In this document: in pieces, positions 1 to 4,787 of the stretch
How positions within the stretch are numbered: position 1 is the stretch's first letter
Layout of the letters: each line of letters begins with the position of its first letter
Assembly: GCA_017503885.1 (NCBI GenBank)
Contig: JAFVSF010000206.1
Coordinates: 1-5,269 of the forward strand
DNA: 5,269 bases
Direction: 5' to 3'
From: Clostridia bacterium
GTDB taxonomy: Bacteria; Bacillota; Clostridia; Christensenellales; Borkfalkiaceae
Notes under the pieces: model-generated
Databases searched by the model: none
What the model was told of the DNA's origin: nothing
What the model saw: the letters and a program-made list of their open reading frames with translations, nothing else
Program-made: the position numbers and the translations under genes

Positions 1-1
1 A

Positions 2-694
2 ATTAAAGACTTTGAAGACGCTGAAAAGTGGATAGAAGACTACGAAGAGCGTTATGAAGATTGGCTTGACGAGGGCGAACTTCGTAAAGGTCAATGGTAC
101 TCTATTTCTGGTCAAAGCACCGAAGAGTTTTCTTATGATGACGTGGAAGGTAAACAAACTTCTAAAATCACTGGTAAGTATTACTACTCTCCATACCAAT
201 TTGAAAGCAAACTCTCTCTCAAAATCAAAACTACTAGCGAATACACTGAAGACGATGAAAAGTTCGAAGAAACTTCAACTACCACAGTTATTTTCGTAGA
301 AGGTGCTTGGTACGTAAAAACAGAAGTTAAAGAATCTTCTGAAGACGGCAAGGCGTCTGAAGTAGAATACGATTCTACTCCATATAGCATGCCATATTTC
401 TCAATTATTGAAAATCCATTGGTAGTTTTCAATATGTTAGGTTTTGATATTGAAGATGGCGAATTATATCTTTCTGACGACACTATCGAATACGCTTGCG
501 AAGATGGCGACGACCTTGAACAATGTATCGTTAAACTTGATAAAGACGGTATTACTTTAAAATCTCTTCAAATTTACTCTCACAGTGAACACGATATGGA
601 CGGAGACGAATCTATTTCTTCGTTTAAGATTACTATAAAGAAAGCTATGTCTGGTTCTGCAAAGCGTCCTAAAGACTACTATAAATATAACTAA
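2..694 (+). CDS. Acidic secreted-type protein of unknown function, 5'-truncated (probable lipoprotein paralogue)
   Basis: The reading frame is open from the left edge, so the true start and any signal peptide lie outside the window; 230 codons are visible before the TAA at 692-694. A GTG at 143 is an internal Val codon, because the frame continues upstream with the same acidic composition (Glu/Asp/Tyr/Trp-rich, with segments such as EKWIEDYEERYEDW). The protein is rich in Asp, Glu, Ser, Thr and Tyr, with alternating beta-like segments and no membrane helix or catalytic motif that I recognise. Its middle and C-terminal parts resemble the next gene in order of segments: a G-x-Y/F-x-Y strand, a charged linker, TVIFVEGAWYVKTEVK against STVICDGDSIYTSSKY, and a C-terminal ITLKSLQIYS...FKITIKK strand pair. 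It is therefore probably a paralogue and, by inference, another surface lipoprotein. It shares an operon with the next gene (20-nt gap). Function is unknown. Confidence 0.85.
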   Translation: MKDFEDAEKWIEDYEERYEDWLDEGELRKGQWYSISGQSTEEFSYDDVEGKQTSKITGKYYYSPYQFESKLSLKIKTTSEYTEDDEKFEETSTTTVIFVEGAWYVKTEVKESSEDGKASEVEYDSTPYSMPYFSIIENPLVVFNMLGFDIEDGELYLSDDTIEYACEDGDDLEQCIVKLDKDGITLKSLQIYSHSEHDMDGDESISSFKITIKKAMSGSAKRPKDYYKYN

Positions 695-714
695 TTGAGG
701 AGGAGAAAATTAAT

Positions 715-1506
715 ATGAAAAAGTTTTTAAGTTTATTATTTGTTTTAGTTTTATCTCTTTCTTTCGTTGCTTGTGGTTCTACCAAAGTTAAAGGTGAACT
801 CGTTACTGATCATGATGACGTTTTAAAATATTTTGAAGACCTTGACCTTGATAAATTAGACGAAATCAGTTATAAATTCACTATCAAGTACAATTATAAC
901 GAAAAAACTCTCGAAGAACAAGAGAGCGAAAAATACACCGTAAAGGGTGCGTTTAACTACGTAACAGAAGATGACATATTCTATGCAGAAACGTTTAAGT
1001 ATAGCGTAGATTACAAGTACGTTTGCACCGAAGCTACAGTAGACGGAAAGAAGAAAGCAAAGGAATCTTCAAAATCTACCGTTATTTGCGATGGCGACAG
1101 CATTTATACGTCTTCTAAATATTCTTACAAAGATGCAGAAAGTTCTGAATCTTGGGACGTTAAAGAAGTTTACGACTTTGAATATTTCATTTTAGGTAAA
1201 ACTCCAAAAGGTTGGCATTTAGCATCAGATGCATCTTTTGAATCTATATTTAGTCTCATCAGTGGTACAGTATCTTCAAATGCACAATTCTTTATAAACG
1301 ACGACGATATGACTATCGTAAAGAGCACTGAAGAAGAACATTTAATCATTAAGATTTCTTGCGACGGCAGTGATATTACTGCTATTGAATGCTCTTTAAA
1401 GACAGCTTTTGAAACTACTGAAATTTCTATAAAAGTTTGTGATGAAGTTGATATCAAAGAGCCAGGTAATACATCAGATTATAAAGACGTAAATCCTGAA
1501 GACTAA
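715..1506 (+). CDS. Acidic lipoprotein of unknown function
   Basis: This 263-residue protein starts with a lipoprotein signal peptide: MKK, a hydrophobic core of roughly residues 4-18 (FLSLLFVLVLSLSF), and a lipobox-like F-V-A-C with the lipid-modified Cys predicted at residue 20, followed by Gly-Ser. Phe at -3 is not the commonest residue, but the rest fits. The mature part is strongly acidic and rich in Asp, Glu, Lys, Ser, Thr and Tyr. It looks like a beta-rich extracellular domain similar in plan to LppX/LolA-like or clostridial DUF lipoproteins; that comparison is inference from pattern only. No catalytic motif is visible. The start is well supported by AGGAGG at 698-703, 11 nt before the ATG. 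It lies 20 nt behind its probable paralogue and is followed by a strong terminator at 1528-1559, so it is the last gene of the operon. It probably acts anchored on the outer face of the membrane; the ligand is unknown. Confidence 0.9.
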   Translation: MKKFLSLLFVLVLSLSFVACGSTKVKGELVTDHDDVLKYFEDLDLDKLDEISYKFTIKYNYNEKTLEEQESEKYTVKGAFNYVTEDDIFYAETFKYSVDYKYVCTEATVDGKKKAKESSKSTVICDGDSIYTSSKYSYKDAESSESWDVKEVYDFEYFILGKTPKGWHLASDASFESIFSLISGTVSSNAQFFINDDDMTIVKSTEEEHLIIKISCDGSDITAIECSLKTAFETTEISIKVCDEVDIKEPGNTSDYKDVNPED

Positions 1507-1527
1507 TTTTAAACTAAAAGTAAATTG

Positions 1528-1559
1528 TTCAGCGAGGTATTCCCTCGCTGAATTTTTTT
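1528..1559 (+). terminator. Rho-independent terminator of the lipoprotein operon
   Basis: A perfect 10-bp stem (TTCAGCGAGG at 1528-1537 with CCTCGCTGAA at 1543-1552) encloses a 5-nt loop and is followed at once by seven T residues (1553-1559). It lies 21 nt after the stop codon of the lipoprotein gene. This is a textbook intrinsic terminator for the + strand. Confidence 0.93.
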
Positions 1560-1565
1560 ACGTTA

Positions 1566-1600
1566 AAAGAGGCAACGAGAAGTCTGCTCGTTGCCTCTTT
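1566..1600 (-). terminator. Hairpin terminator, probably ending the yigZ-recX-birA operon
   Basis: A perfect 14-bp stem (AAAGAGGCAACGAG at 1566-1579 with CTCGTTGCCTCTTT at 1587-1600) has a 7-nt loop. Read on the - strand it begins 27 nt after the birA stop codon, and its 3' arm ends in CUCUUU plus one more U before ACG. The U-tract is therefore short and partly within the stem, while on the + strand the downstream sequence is T-rich but interrupted. It is most likely the - strand terminator and may act in both directions; the strand assignment comes from gene context. Confidence 0.75.
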
Positions 1601-1627
1601 CTTTATTTATAATTGTTTTTTATAAAC

Positions 1628-2299
1628 TTATCCCCTTATTGTTATCTCGGCAGAAGAGAGTATCTCTCCGTCGCTTGTCTTTATATTTCCGTTAGGCAAA
1701 ATATCGTCAATAACTGTCCTATAAGTCGATTTTTGCGTTATTACGGTCACTTCTTCGCCCATATATAAAAGGTGCTTTTTATACTCTTCAAAACTCGTTT
1801 GCTGATATAAATTAAACACGAGCGTTGCTACAACCGTTGCAACCGACACCTCTTTTGCCAACACCTCTTTTATAGATATTGCTATATCTTTTATCTCTTT
1901 TCCAATAGGGTTATTTACGTTAAGACCAATTCCTACGATTGAACGAGCAACGTCTTCTCCCTCGAAAACGTTTTCAATTAAAATTCCACAAATCTTTTTT
2001 CCGTTTACCATTATATCGTTAGGCCACTTTATTTTAGCCTTTACGTCAAACGCACTTAACGTTTTTACAACGGCTACTGCAGAATTCATCATAATAGAAA
2101 AACTCTCTTCCGCCTTGCAAGGGTAAAGTTTTAAAAGGGACATATATACGCCCCCTTCTTCACAAATAAAACTCCTGCCTTTAGTGCCTCTTCCTCCCGT
2201 TTGCTTTTTTGCAATTATAAGGATATCTTCTTTAGGCTTTTTTAGTTTTTTGAGATAGGTATTAGTCGAATCTATACTCTCTACGCTAATCGTCTTCAT
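1628..2299 (-). CDS. birA: Biotin--[acetyl-CoA-carboxylase] ligase, catalytic form without DNA-binding domain
   Basis: The enzyme joins ATP and biotin to biotinyl-5'-AMP, then transfers biotin to a lysine of the carrier protein of acetyl-CoA carboxylase or other biotin enzymes. At 223 residues it begins directly with the catalytic fold, so it is a class I (monofunctional) ligase and should not repress biotin genes. Visible family motifs are DSTN (residues 10-13), QTGGRGTKGRSF (33-44, biotinyl-AMP loop), KWPNDI (91-96), GKKICGILIE (100-109, with the Lys that contacts biotin/ATP) and GIGLNVN (123-129); a small C-terminal beta domain spans about 181-223. In the adenylate loop the usual G-R-G-R-x-G-R reads G-R-G-T-K-G-R, with Thr39 at the position of E. 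coli Arg118. The start overlaps the end of recX by 14 nt, so translation is probably coupled; GGGG lies 4 nt before the ATG. It is the last gene of the operon. Confidence 0.95.
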   Translation of the reverse strand: MKTISVESIDSTNTYLKKLKKPKEDILIIAKKQTGGRGTKGRSFICEEGGVYMSLLKLYPCKAEESFSIMMNSAVAVVKTLSAFDVKAKIKWPNDIMVNGKKICGILIENVFEGEDVARSIVGIGLNVNNPIGKEIKDIAISIKEVLAKEVSVATVVATLVFNLYQQTSFEEYKKHLLYMGEEVTVITQKSTYRTVIDDILPNGNIKTSDGEILSSAEITIRG

Positions 2300-2903
2300 T
2301 ATGCCCCAATCTTTCTATTACAGTTTTTGAAACTTCGTAGTCAAAACCTTTAGAAAGTAAATATTTATAACATTTTAGTAGATTTGCTTTATCTTTTTGC
2401 TTGTTTTTGAGATATTTTTCGGCAATTAATACTGCACTTTCCGTTTGGTCGCCAATATTTTCTATCGCCAAAGACATATCTTCTTCTGAAATGCCCCTTT
2501 TTTTAAGTTCCATTTCAATAAGTTTTTTACCCTTTGTTTTAGAGTAGCTTTTAGCATAAGATTCAGCATAGTCGCCGTCGTCTAAAAAGCGATAGTCTTT
2601 CATTTTTTCTATAACGCTTTCCACCGTTTGCTCGGTGTAGCCCTTGCTAAACAAATGCTCTTTTACCTGTTTTTGCGTCTTTTTGCTCTTGGTAACGAAA
2701 GAAAGCGCCTTATCTAAAGCACGTACACGTTCAGAGTCAAATTGTATTTCATCTAGTTTTTCCGGCTCGATTTGGTCGCCAATTTTTAATCTGTGTCGCA
2801 TAACCGTTTCAAGTTCTAACCCACAATAAAATGCGTTGTCTAAATAAATACTGCATCTTGTAGGCGTTTTAACCTGTGGTTTAATATCGGTAATAACTTT
2901 CAT
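2286..2903 (-). CDS. recX: Regulatory protein RecX
   Basis: RecX binds RecA filaments and modulates recombination and the SOS response in the cytoplasm. The 205-residue product has the three tandem three-helix repeats of the family: about 60-105 (ALSFVTKSKKTQKQVKEHL...GYTEQTV), about 106-150 (RFLDDGDYAESYAKSYSKTKG then LIEMELKKRGI) and about 155-198 (LLKCYKYLLSKGFDYEV). The LDDxxYAxxY and KGxxLIExELKKRGI stretches are the most diagnostic. The N-terminal ~55-residue beta-rich extension (ITDIKPQ...RCSIYLDNAFYCGLE) is typical of Bacillota RecX and supports the chosen start. Spacing is 3 nt after the yigZ stop and 14 nt of overlap with birA, indicating one operon. Its ribosome binding site would be GGGTGA inside the end of yigZ and is weak, which suits translational coupling. 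recA is not in the window. Confidence 0.92.
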   Translation of the reverse strand: MKVITDIKPQVKTPTRCSIYLDNAFYCGLELETVMRHRLKIGDQIEPEKLDEIQFDSERVRALDKALSFVTKSKKTQKQVKEHLFSKGYTEQTVESVIEKMKDYRFLDDGDYAESYAKSYSKTKGKKLIEMELKKRGISEEDMSLAIENIGDQTESAVLIAEKYLKNKQKDKANLLKCYKYLLSKGFDYEVSKTVIERLGHNEDD

Positions 2904-2906
2904 TTT

Positions 2907-3533
2907 TCACCCGTAAACGACGTAAATTTGGTCTATTTTTTCAATTTCTACCTTGCCTAAAAAATAGTCGGTAAGTTTCTCGCAAAAATCCTCTTCTTCG
3001 CTAGGCACTGCAATGCAGATTTCAACGCCTTCTGCAAAGTCGGAAGAGATGGTTTTTTGCTTGTATTTTTCTATAAATTTTAAAAATAGCGAATACTTTT
3101 CATAGCCAAAACTAATTTTGTAAACGTTAGAAATTATATTTTCCTCAACGCCTGCTTCGTCAAGCCCTGCACTAGTGCAAGAAGAGTAAGCCCTAACAAG
3201 CCCCCCTGCACCGAGTTTGATACCGCCAAAATACCTAGTAACCACAACGGCAGTATCTTTAAGCCCTCGGTTTTTTAACACCTCTAGCATTGGTATTCCA
3301 GCAGTGCCCTGTGGCTCTCCGTCGTCGGAAAATCTTTGCATTTTACCACCCTCGGTAACGTAGGCGTAGCAGTTGTGCGTTGCAAAAGGATGCTGTTTTC
3401 TAATCGATTCTACAAACGCTTTCGCCTCTTCTTCGGTTTGCACCATTTTGGTGTAACAAATAAAGCGGGATTTTTCGATAACAATCTCCTTTTCTATTGA
3501 GTTTTTAACACGAATATAACCGTTAATCGACAT
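2907..3533 (-). CDS. yvyE: YigZ/YvyE (IMPACT) family protein
   Basis: This is a member of the YigZ/IMPACT family (UPF0029), conserved from bacteria to eukaryotes. Eukaryotic IMPACT/Yih1 acts in translational control through Gcn1; the bacterial role is poorly defined. The 208-residue length is normal. The N-terminal domain (about 1-125) shows KSRFICY (21-27), HNCYAYV (53-59), RFSDDGEPQGTAGIP (67-81), RYFGGIKLGAGGLVRAY (100-116); the last is the family signature. The C-terminal ~140-208 corresponds to the DUF1949 ferredoxin-like domain. The chosen ATG gives the usual distance to KSRF. The ribosome binding site is a modest GGGG 4 nt from the start. It is the first gene of the operon with recX and birA, driven by a good promoter at 3577-3606 with a predicted leader of about 37 nt. 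The symbol follows B. subtilis usage; E. coli calls it yigZ. Confidence 0.95.
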   Translation of the reverse strand: MSINGYIRVKNSIEKEIVIEKSRFICYTKMVQTEEEAKAFVESIRKQHPFATHNCYAYVTEGGKMQRFSDDGEPQGTAGIPMLEVLKNRGLKDTAVVVTRYFGGIKLGAGGLVRAYSSCTSAGLDEAGVEENIISNVYKISFGYEKYSLFLKFIEKYKQKTISSDFAEGVEICIAVPSEEEDFCEKLTDYFLGKVEIEKIDQIYVVYG

Positions 3534-3576
3534 ATAGCCCCACTTTTGCCTTGAATAGGCTTGTATTTACTCTTTA

Positions 3577-3606
3577 ATTTTAACATACGGCGCAAGATTT
3601 TGTCAA
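3577..3606 (-). promoter_or_regulatory. Sigma-A-type promoter of yigZ-recX-birA
   Basis: Read on the - strand, a perfect -35 TTGACA (3606-3601) and -10 TAAAAT (3582-3577) are separated by 18 nt. The -10 is preceded by TGT, giving an extended -10 (TGnTAAAAT) that tolerates the slightly long spacer. Transcription should start near 3570, leaving about 37 nt of leader before the yigZ ATG. Confidence 0.8.
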
Positions 3607-3618
3607 TTACCTTGACAA
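3600..3618. repeat. 7-bp inverted repeat formed by two back-to-back -35 boxes
   Basis: TTGTCAA (3600-3606) and TTGACAA (3612-3618) are perfect inverted copies with a 5-nt spacer. They contain the -35 elements of the two divergent promoters, so part of the symmetry is explained by both being TTGACA; the symmetry extends one base beyond the hexamers. Two polymerases could not easily occupy both promoters at once, so competition or a shared operator is possible (inference). Confidence 0.6.
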
Positions 3619-3640
3619 CTCTTTGATTTTATTTTAAAAT
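3612..3640 (+). promoter_or_regulatory. Sigma-A-type promoter of the nitroreductase gene, predicted leaderless
   Basis: A perfect -35 TTGACA (3612-3617), a 17-nt spacer and -10 TAAAAT (3635-3640, five of six consensus bases) form a near-ideal promoter. Only six bases (3641-3646, GTAGTT) separate the -10 from the ATG at 3647, which puts the expected +1 on the A of the start codon. There is no room for a Shine-Dalgarno sequence. Confidence 0.82.
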
Positions 3641-3646
3641 GTAGTT

Positions 3647-4330
3647 ATGGATATTTTTGAAGCAATAGAAAAAAGGCGCTCGGTAAGAGTTTATCGCGAT
3701 ACGCCTATTGAAGAAGAAAACAAAAAACTTATAAACGACTTAGTTGCTAATTTGAACGAAGAAAGTGGGCAACACTTTCAAGTTTTTTACGACGAGCCTA
3801 CTGCCTTTACGGGTGTTTTTGCCTACAGCAAACTTATCAACGTAAAAAACTATATAGTAATAGTTGGCAAAAAGGGGAAAGGGCAAGAAGAAATCTGTGG
3901 TTACTACGGCGAAAAACTCGTTATCTTTTTGCAAACGCTTGGTATAAACACTTGCTGGGCTGGTATTTCCTACAAAAAACGCAACGTAAAAGCCGTAATT
4001 GAAAAGGGCGAAAAACTCTATTTATTGATTGCGATGGGCTACGGCAAACACTTGGGGCATAAACGCAAATCAAAGACTTTTGAAGAGGTTACCGACCTTT
4101 CTGCATGGGGAGAAAAAGAAATTCCCGACTGGTTTAAAAAAGGTATAGAATACGCTCTTTTAGCCCCTACGGCAATAAATCAACAAAAGTTTTGCTTTAA
4201 GCCTTTAGCAAACGGAGAGGTTGAACTTAAAAAGGGCGTAGGTTTTTATTCTAAAACGGATATTGGCATAGTTAAATACCATTTTGAAATAGGCGCTTTG
4301 CCTAAAAAAGCAACCATCATTATAAGATAG
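3647..4330 (+). CDS. Nitroreductase-family protein (TM1586-like, FMN-dependent fold)
   Basis: This is a 227-residue predicted flavin oxidoreductase of the nitroreductase superfamily, most like the 'putative TM nitroreductase' subgroup (TM1586-type) in which two half-domains are fused in one chain. The N-terminal MDIFEAIEKRRSVRVY (1-16) carries the RRSVR FMN-phosphate-binding signature. A second core runs about 85-106 (GYYGEKLVIF, then LGINTCWAG). A second half begins near 165 with EYALLAPTAINQQKF (168-182), the equivalent of the APSAxNxQPW motif, and ends with DIGIVKYHFEIGA (205-217). The substrate cannot be inferred. The start is fixed by the position of RRSVR; no internal Met fits. There is no ribosome binding site, and the upstream promoter predicts a leaderless mRNA. 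It is transcribed alone, divergent from yigZ and convergent with the HTH gene. Confidence 0.9.
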   Translation: MDIFEAIEKRRSVRVYRDTPIEEENKKLINDLVANLNEESGQHFQVFYDEPTAFTGVFAYSKLINVKNYIVIVGKKGKGQEEICGYYGEKLVIFLQTLGINTCWAGISYKKRNVKAVIEKGEKLYLLIAMGYGKHLGHKRKSKTFEEVTDLSAWGEKEIPDWFKKGIEYALLAPTAINQQKFCFKPLANGEVELKKGVGFYSKTDIGIVKYHFEIGALPKKATIIIR

Positions 4331-4346
4331 AAAAACTTTTTTAAAA

Positions 4347-4430
4347 TAAAGCCGAGAGTGATGAAATATATCCCAAAAGTTAGATACTTTTGATTTTACT
4401 TCATTAGCTCTGGGCTTTAATTATATTTTT
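4347..4430. terminator. Long compound hairpin between convergent genes, probably a bidirectional terminator
   Basis: The outer stem is TAAAGCC (4347-4353) with GGCTTTA (4413-4419). After a 1x1 mismatch it continues with AGAG/CTCT (4355-4358 with 4408-4411), two G-U pairs with one bulged base, and ATGAA/TTCAT (4361-4365 with 4400-4404). Inside is a separate 7-bp hairpin, CAAAAGT (4374-4380) with ACTTTTG (4386-4392) and loop TAGAT. On the + strand it is followed by TTATATTTTT (4421-4430); on the - strand by a T-rich stretch (the complement of 4331-4346). It lies 16 nt after the nitroreductase stop and 1 nt after the HTH stop. It could serve both genes, although the arms are imperfect and the structure is longer than a normal terminator. 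Confidence 0.6.
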
Positions 4431-4663
4431 AAATTTTCTTCATAAAAAAGAGGACTATCTAAAAAATCACTTACTGTCATATCAAATCCACTAGCTATTA
4501 GTATAGTTGTTGATAATAAATTGTCCTTTACTGTCTCATGCATAATGTTCTTCAAAGTTGAATGCGTAACTCCACTATTAATTGCTAGACGATATCGTGT
4601 CATATTTTTTTCTTTTAAAAGCTCTTTAATGCGTAAAGCCAACGCATGATTAACATTATTCAT
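4421..4663 (-). CDS. Small XRE (Cro/C1-type) helix-turn-helix transcriptional regulator
   Basis: This 80-residue protein consists almost wholly of one lambda-repressor-like DNA-binding domain: helix 1 ALALRIKELLKEKN (7-20), the HTH MTRYRLAINSGVTHSTLKNI (21-40), and later helices LLSTTILIASGF (49-60) and TVSDFLDSP (63-71). The MTRYRLAxxSGVxxSTLxNI pattern is typical of small clostridial XRE proteins that bind as dimers to palindromes. There is no ligand or oligomerisation domain beyond this. The start is supported by AGGA at 4675-4672, 8 nt before the ATG. Its promoter -10 lies inside dyad O1 (4677-4696), so it very probably regulates itself; the divergent CFI-box gene carries the matching site O2. 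By inference it is a repressor of both. To the eye the codon choice is more AT-rich than in the neighbouring housekeeping operon, which may point to accessory origin. Confidence 0.9.
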   Translation of the reverse strand: MNNVNHALALRIKELLKEKNMTRYRLAINSGVTHSTLKNIMHETVKDNLLSTTILIASGFDMTVSDFLDSPLFYEENLKI

Positions 4664-4676
4664 TATTTAGTTCCTA

Positions 4677-4696
4677 TATAGTTATTTGCAACTATA
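4677..4696 (-). promoter_or_regulatory. Operator O1 (dyad at the HTH gene promoter)
   Basis: On the - strand this site reads TATAGTTGCAAATAACTATA: 7-bp perfect arms (TATAGTT/AACTATA) and a 6-nt spacer. It covers the -10 and the expected transcription start of the HTH gene. It matches O2 at 17 of 20 positions, which is the strongest evidence that it is a binding site. The likely binder is the adjacent HTH protein (inference). Confidence 0.75.
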
Positions 4697-4719
4697 AGTT
4701 TACTATAATTTTTTTTTAA
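4691..4719 (-). promoter_or_regulatory. Promoter of the HTH regulator gene
   Basis: On the - strand, -35 TTAAAA (4719-4714, four of six consensus bases) and -10 TATAGT (4696-4691) are 17 nt apart. Transcription would begin near 4684, with a leader of about 20 nt containing AGGA. A run of nine A residues (- strand) covers the end of the -35 and the start of the spacer. Another TATAGT sits 11 bp upstream (4707-4702) but lacks a good -35. The -35 is weak, as expected of a self-limiting regulator. Confidence 0.6.
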
Positions 4720-4745
4720 TATATGGTTGCACATAACCATATATT
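4718..4745 (+). promoter_or_regulatory. Operator O2 (dyad at the CFI-box gene promoter)
   Basis: Perfect 11-bp arms AATATATGGTT (4718-4728) and AACCATATATT (4735-4745) flank a 6-nt spacer GCACAT. The central 20 bp (4722-4741), TATGGTTGCACATAACCATA, matches O1 read on the other strand at 17 of 20 positions. It covers the -35 and most of the spacer of the CFI-box gene promoter and touches the -35 of the HTH promoter, so a bound protein should block the rightward promoter. Centre-to-centre distance to O1 is 45 bp. Confidence 0.8.
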
Positions 4746-4755
4746 GTGCTATAAT
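4727..4755 (+). promoter_or_regulatory. Extended -10 promoter of the CFI-box gene
   Basis: A perfect -10 TATAAT (4750-4755) is preceded by TGC (4747-4749), giving an extended -10 (TGnTATAAT). At 17-nt spacing the -35 is the weak TTGCAC (4727-4732), which lies in the centre of operator O2. Transcription should start near 4762, leaving a 26-nt leader with a strong ribosome binding site, GGGGAGG (4774-4780). Confidence 0.8.
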
Positions 4756-4787
4756 AATATCATACAGACTTTTGGGGAGGAAGAATT

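Noticed and set aside
54..299. 81-codon reading frame on + inside the first gene
   Set aside because: It is out of frame with the long acidic coding frame that spans the same bases, has no ribosome binding site and shows no domain.
184..483. 99-codon reading frame on - opposite the first gene
   Set aside because: It is a Ser-rich mirror of an Asp/Glu/Ser-rich gene, with no start signal; a shadow frame.
1170..1457. 95-codon reading frame on - inside the lipoprotein gene
   Set aside because: It lies wholly within a gene with signal peptide, ribosome binding site and terminator, and has no ribosome binding site of its own.
1628..2299. birA as a bifunctional ligase/biotin repressor
   Set aside because: The protein starts at the catalytic domain and has no N-terminal winged helix; no biotin gene is nearby.
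2644..2829. 61-codon reading frame on + opposite recX
   Set aside because: recX is unambiguous here; the opposite frame is Ser/Cys/Phe-rich without signals.
3740..3934. 64-codon reading frame on - opposite the nitroreductase gene
   Set aside because: The nitroreductase frame carries clear family motifs on both sides of this stretch; the reverse frame has no start context.
4331..4420. tRNA, riboswitch or other known structured RNA
   Set aside because: The pairing is one long imperfect hairpin with an inner stem; there is no cloverleaf or recognisable ligand-binding core, and its place after two stop codons suits termination.
4702..4707. Second TATAGT as the -10 of the HTH promoter
   Set aside because: At 17-18 nt spacing the -35 would be GCAACC or TGCAAC on the - strand, a poor match; the copy at 4691-4696 pairs better with TTAAAA.
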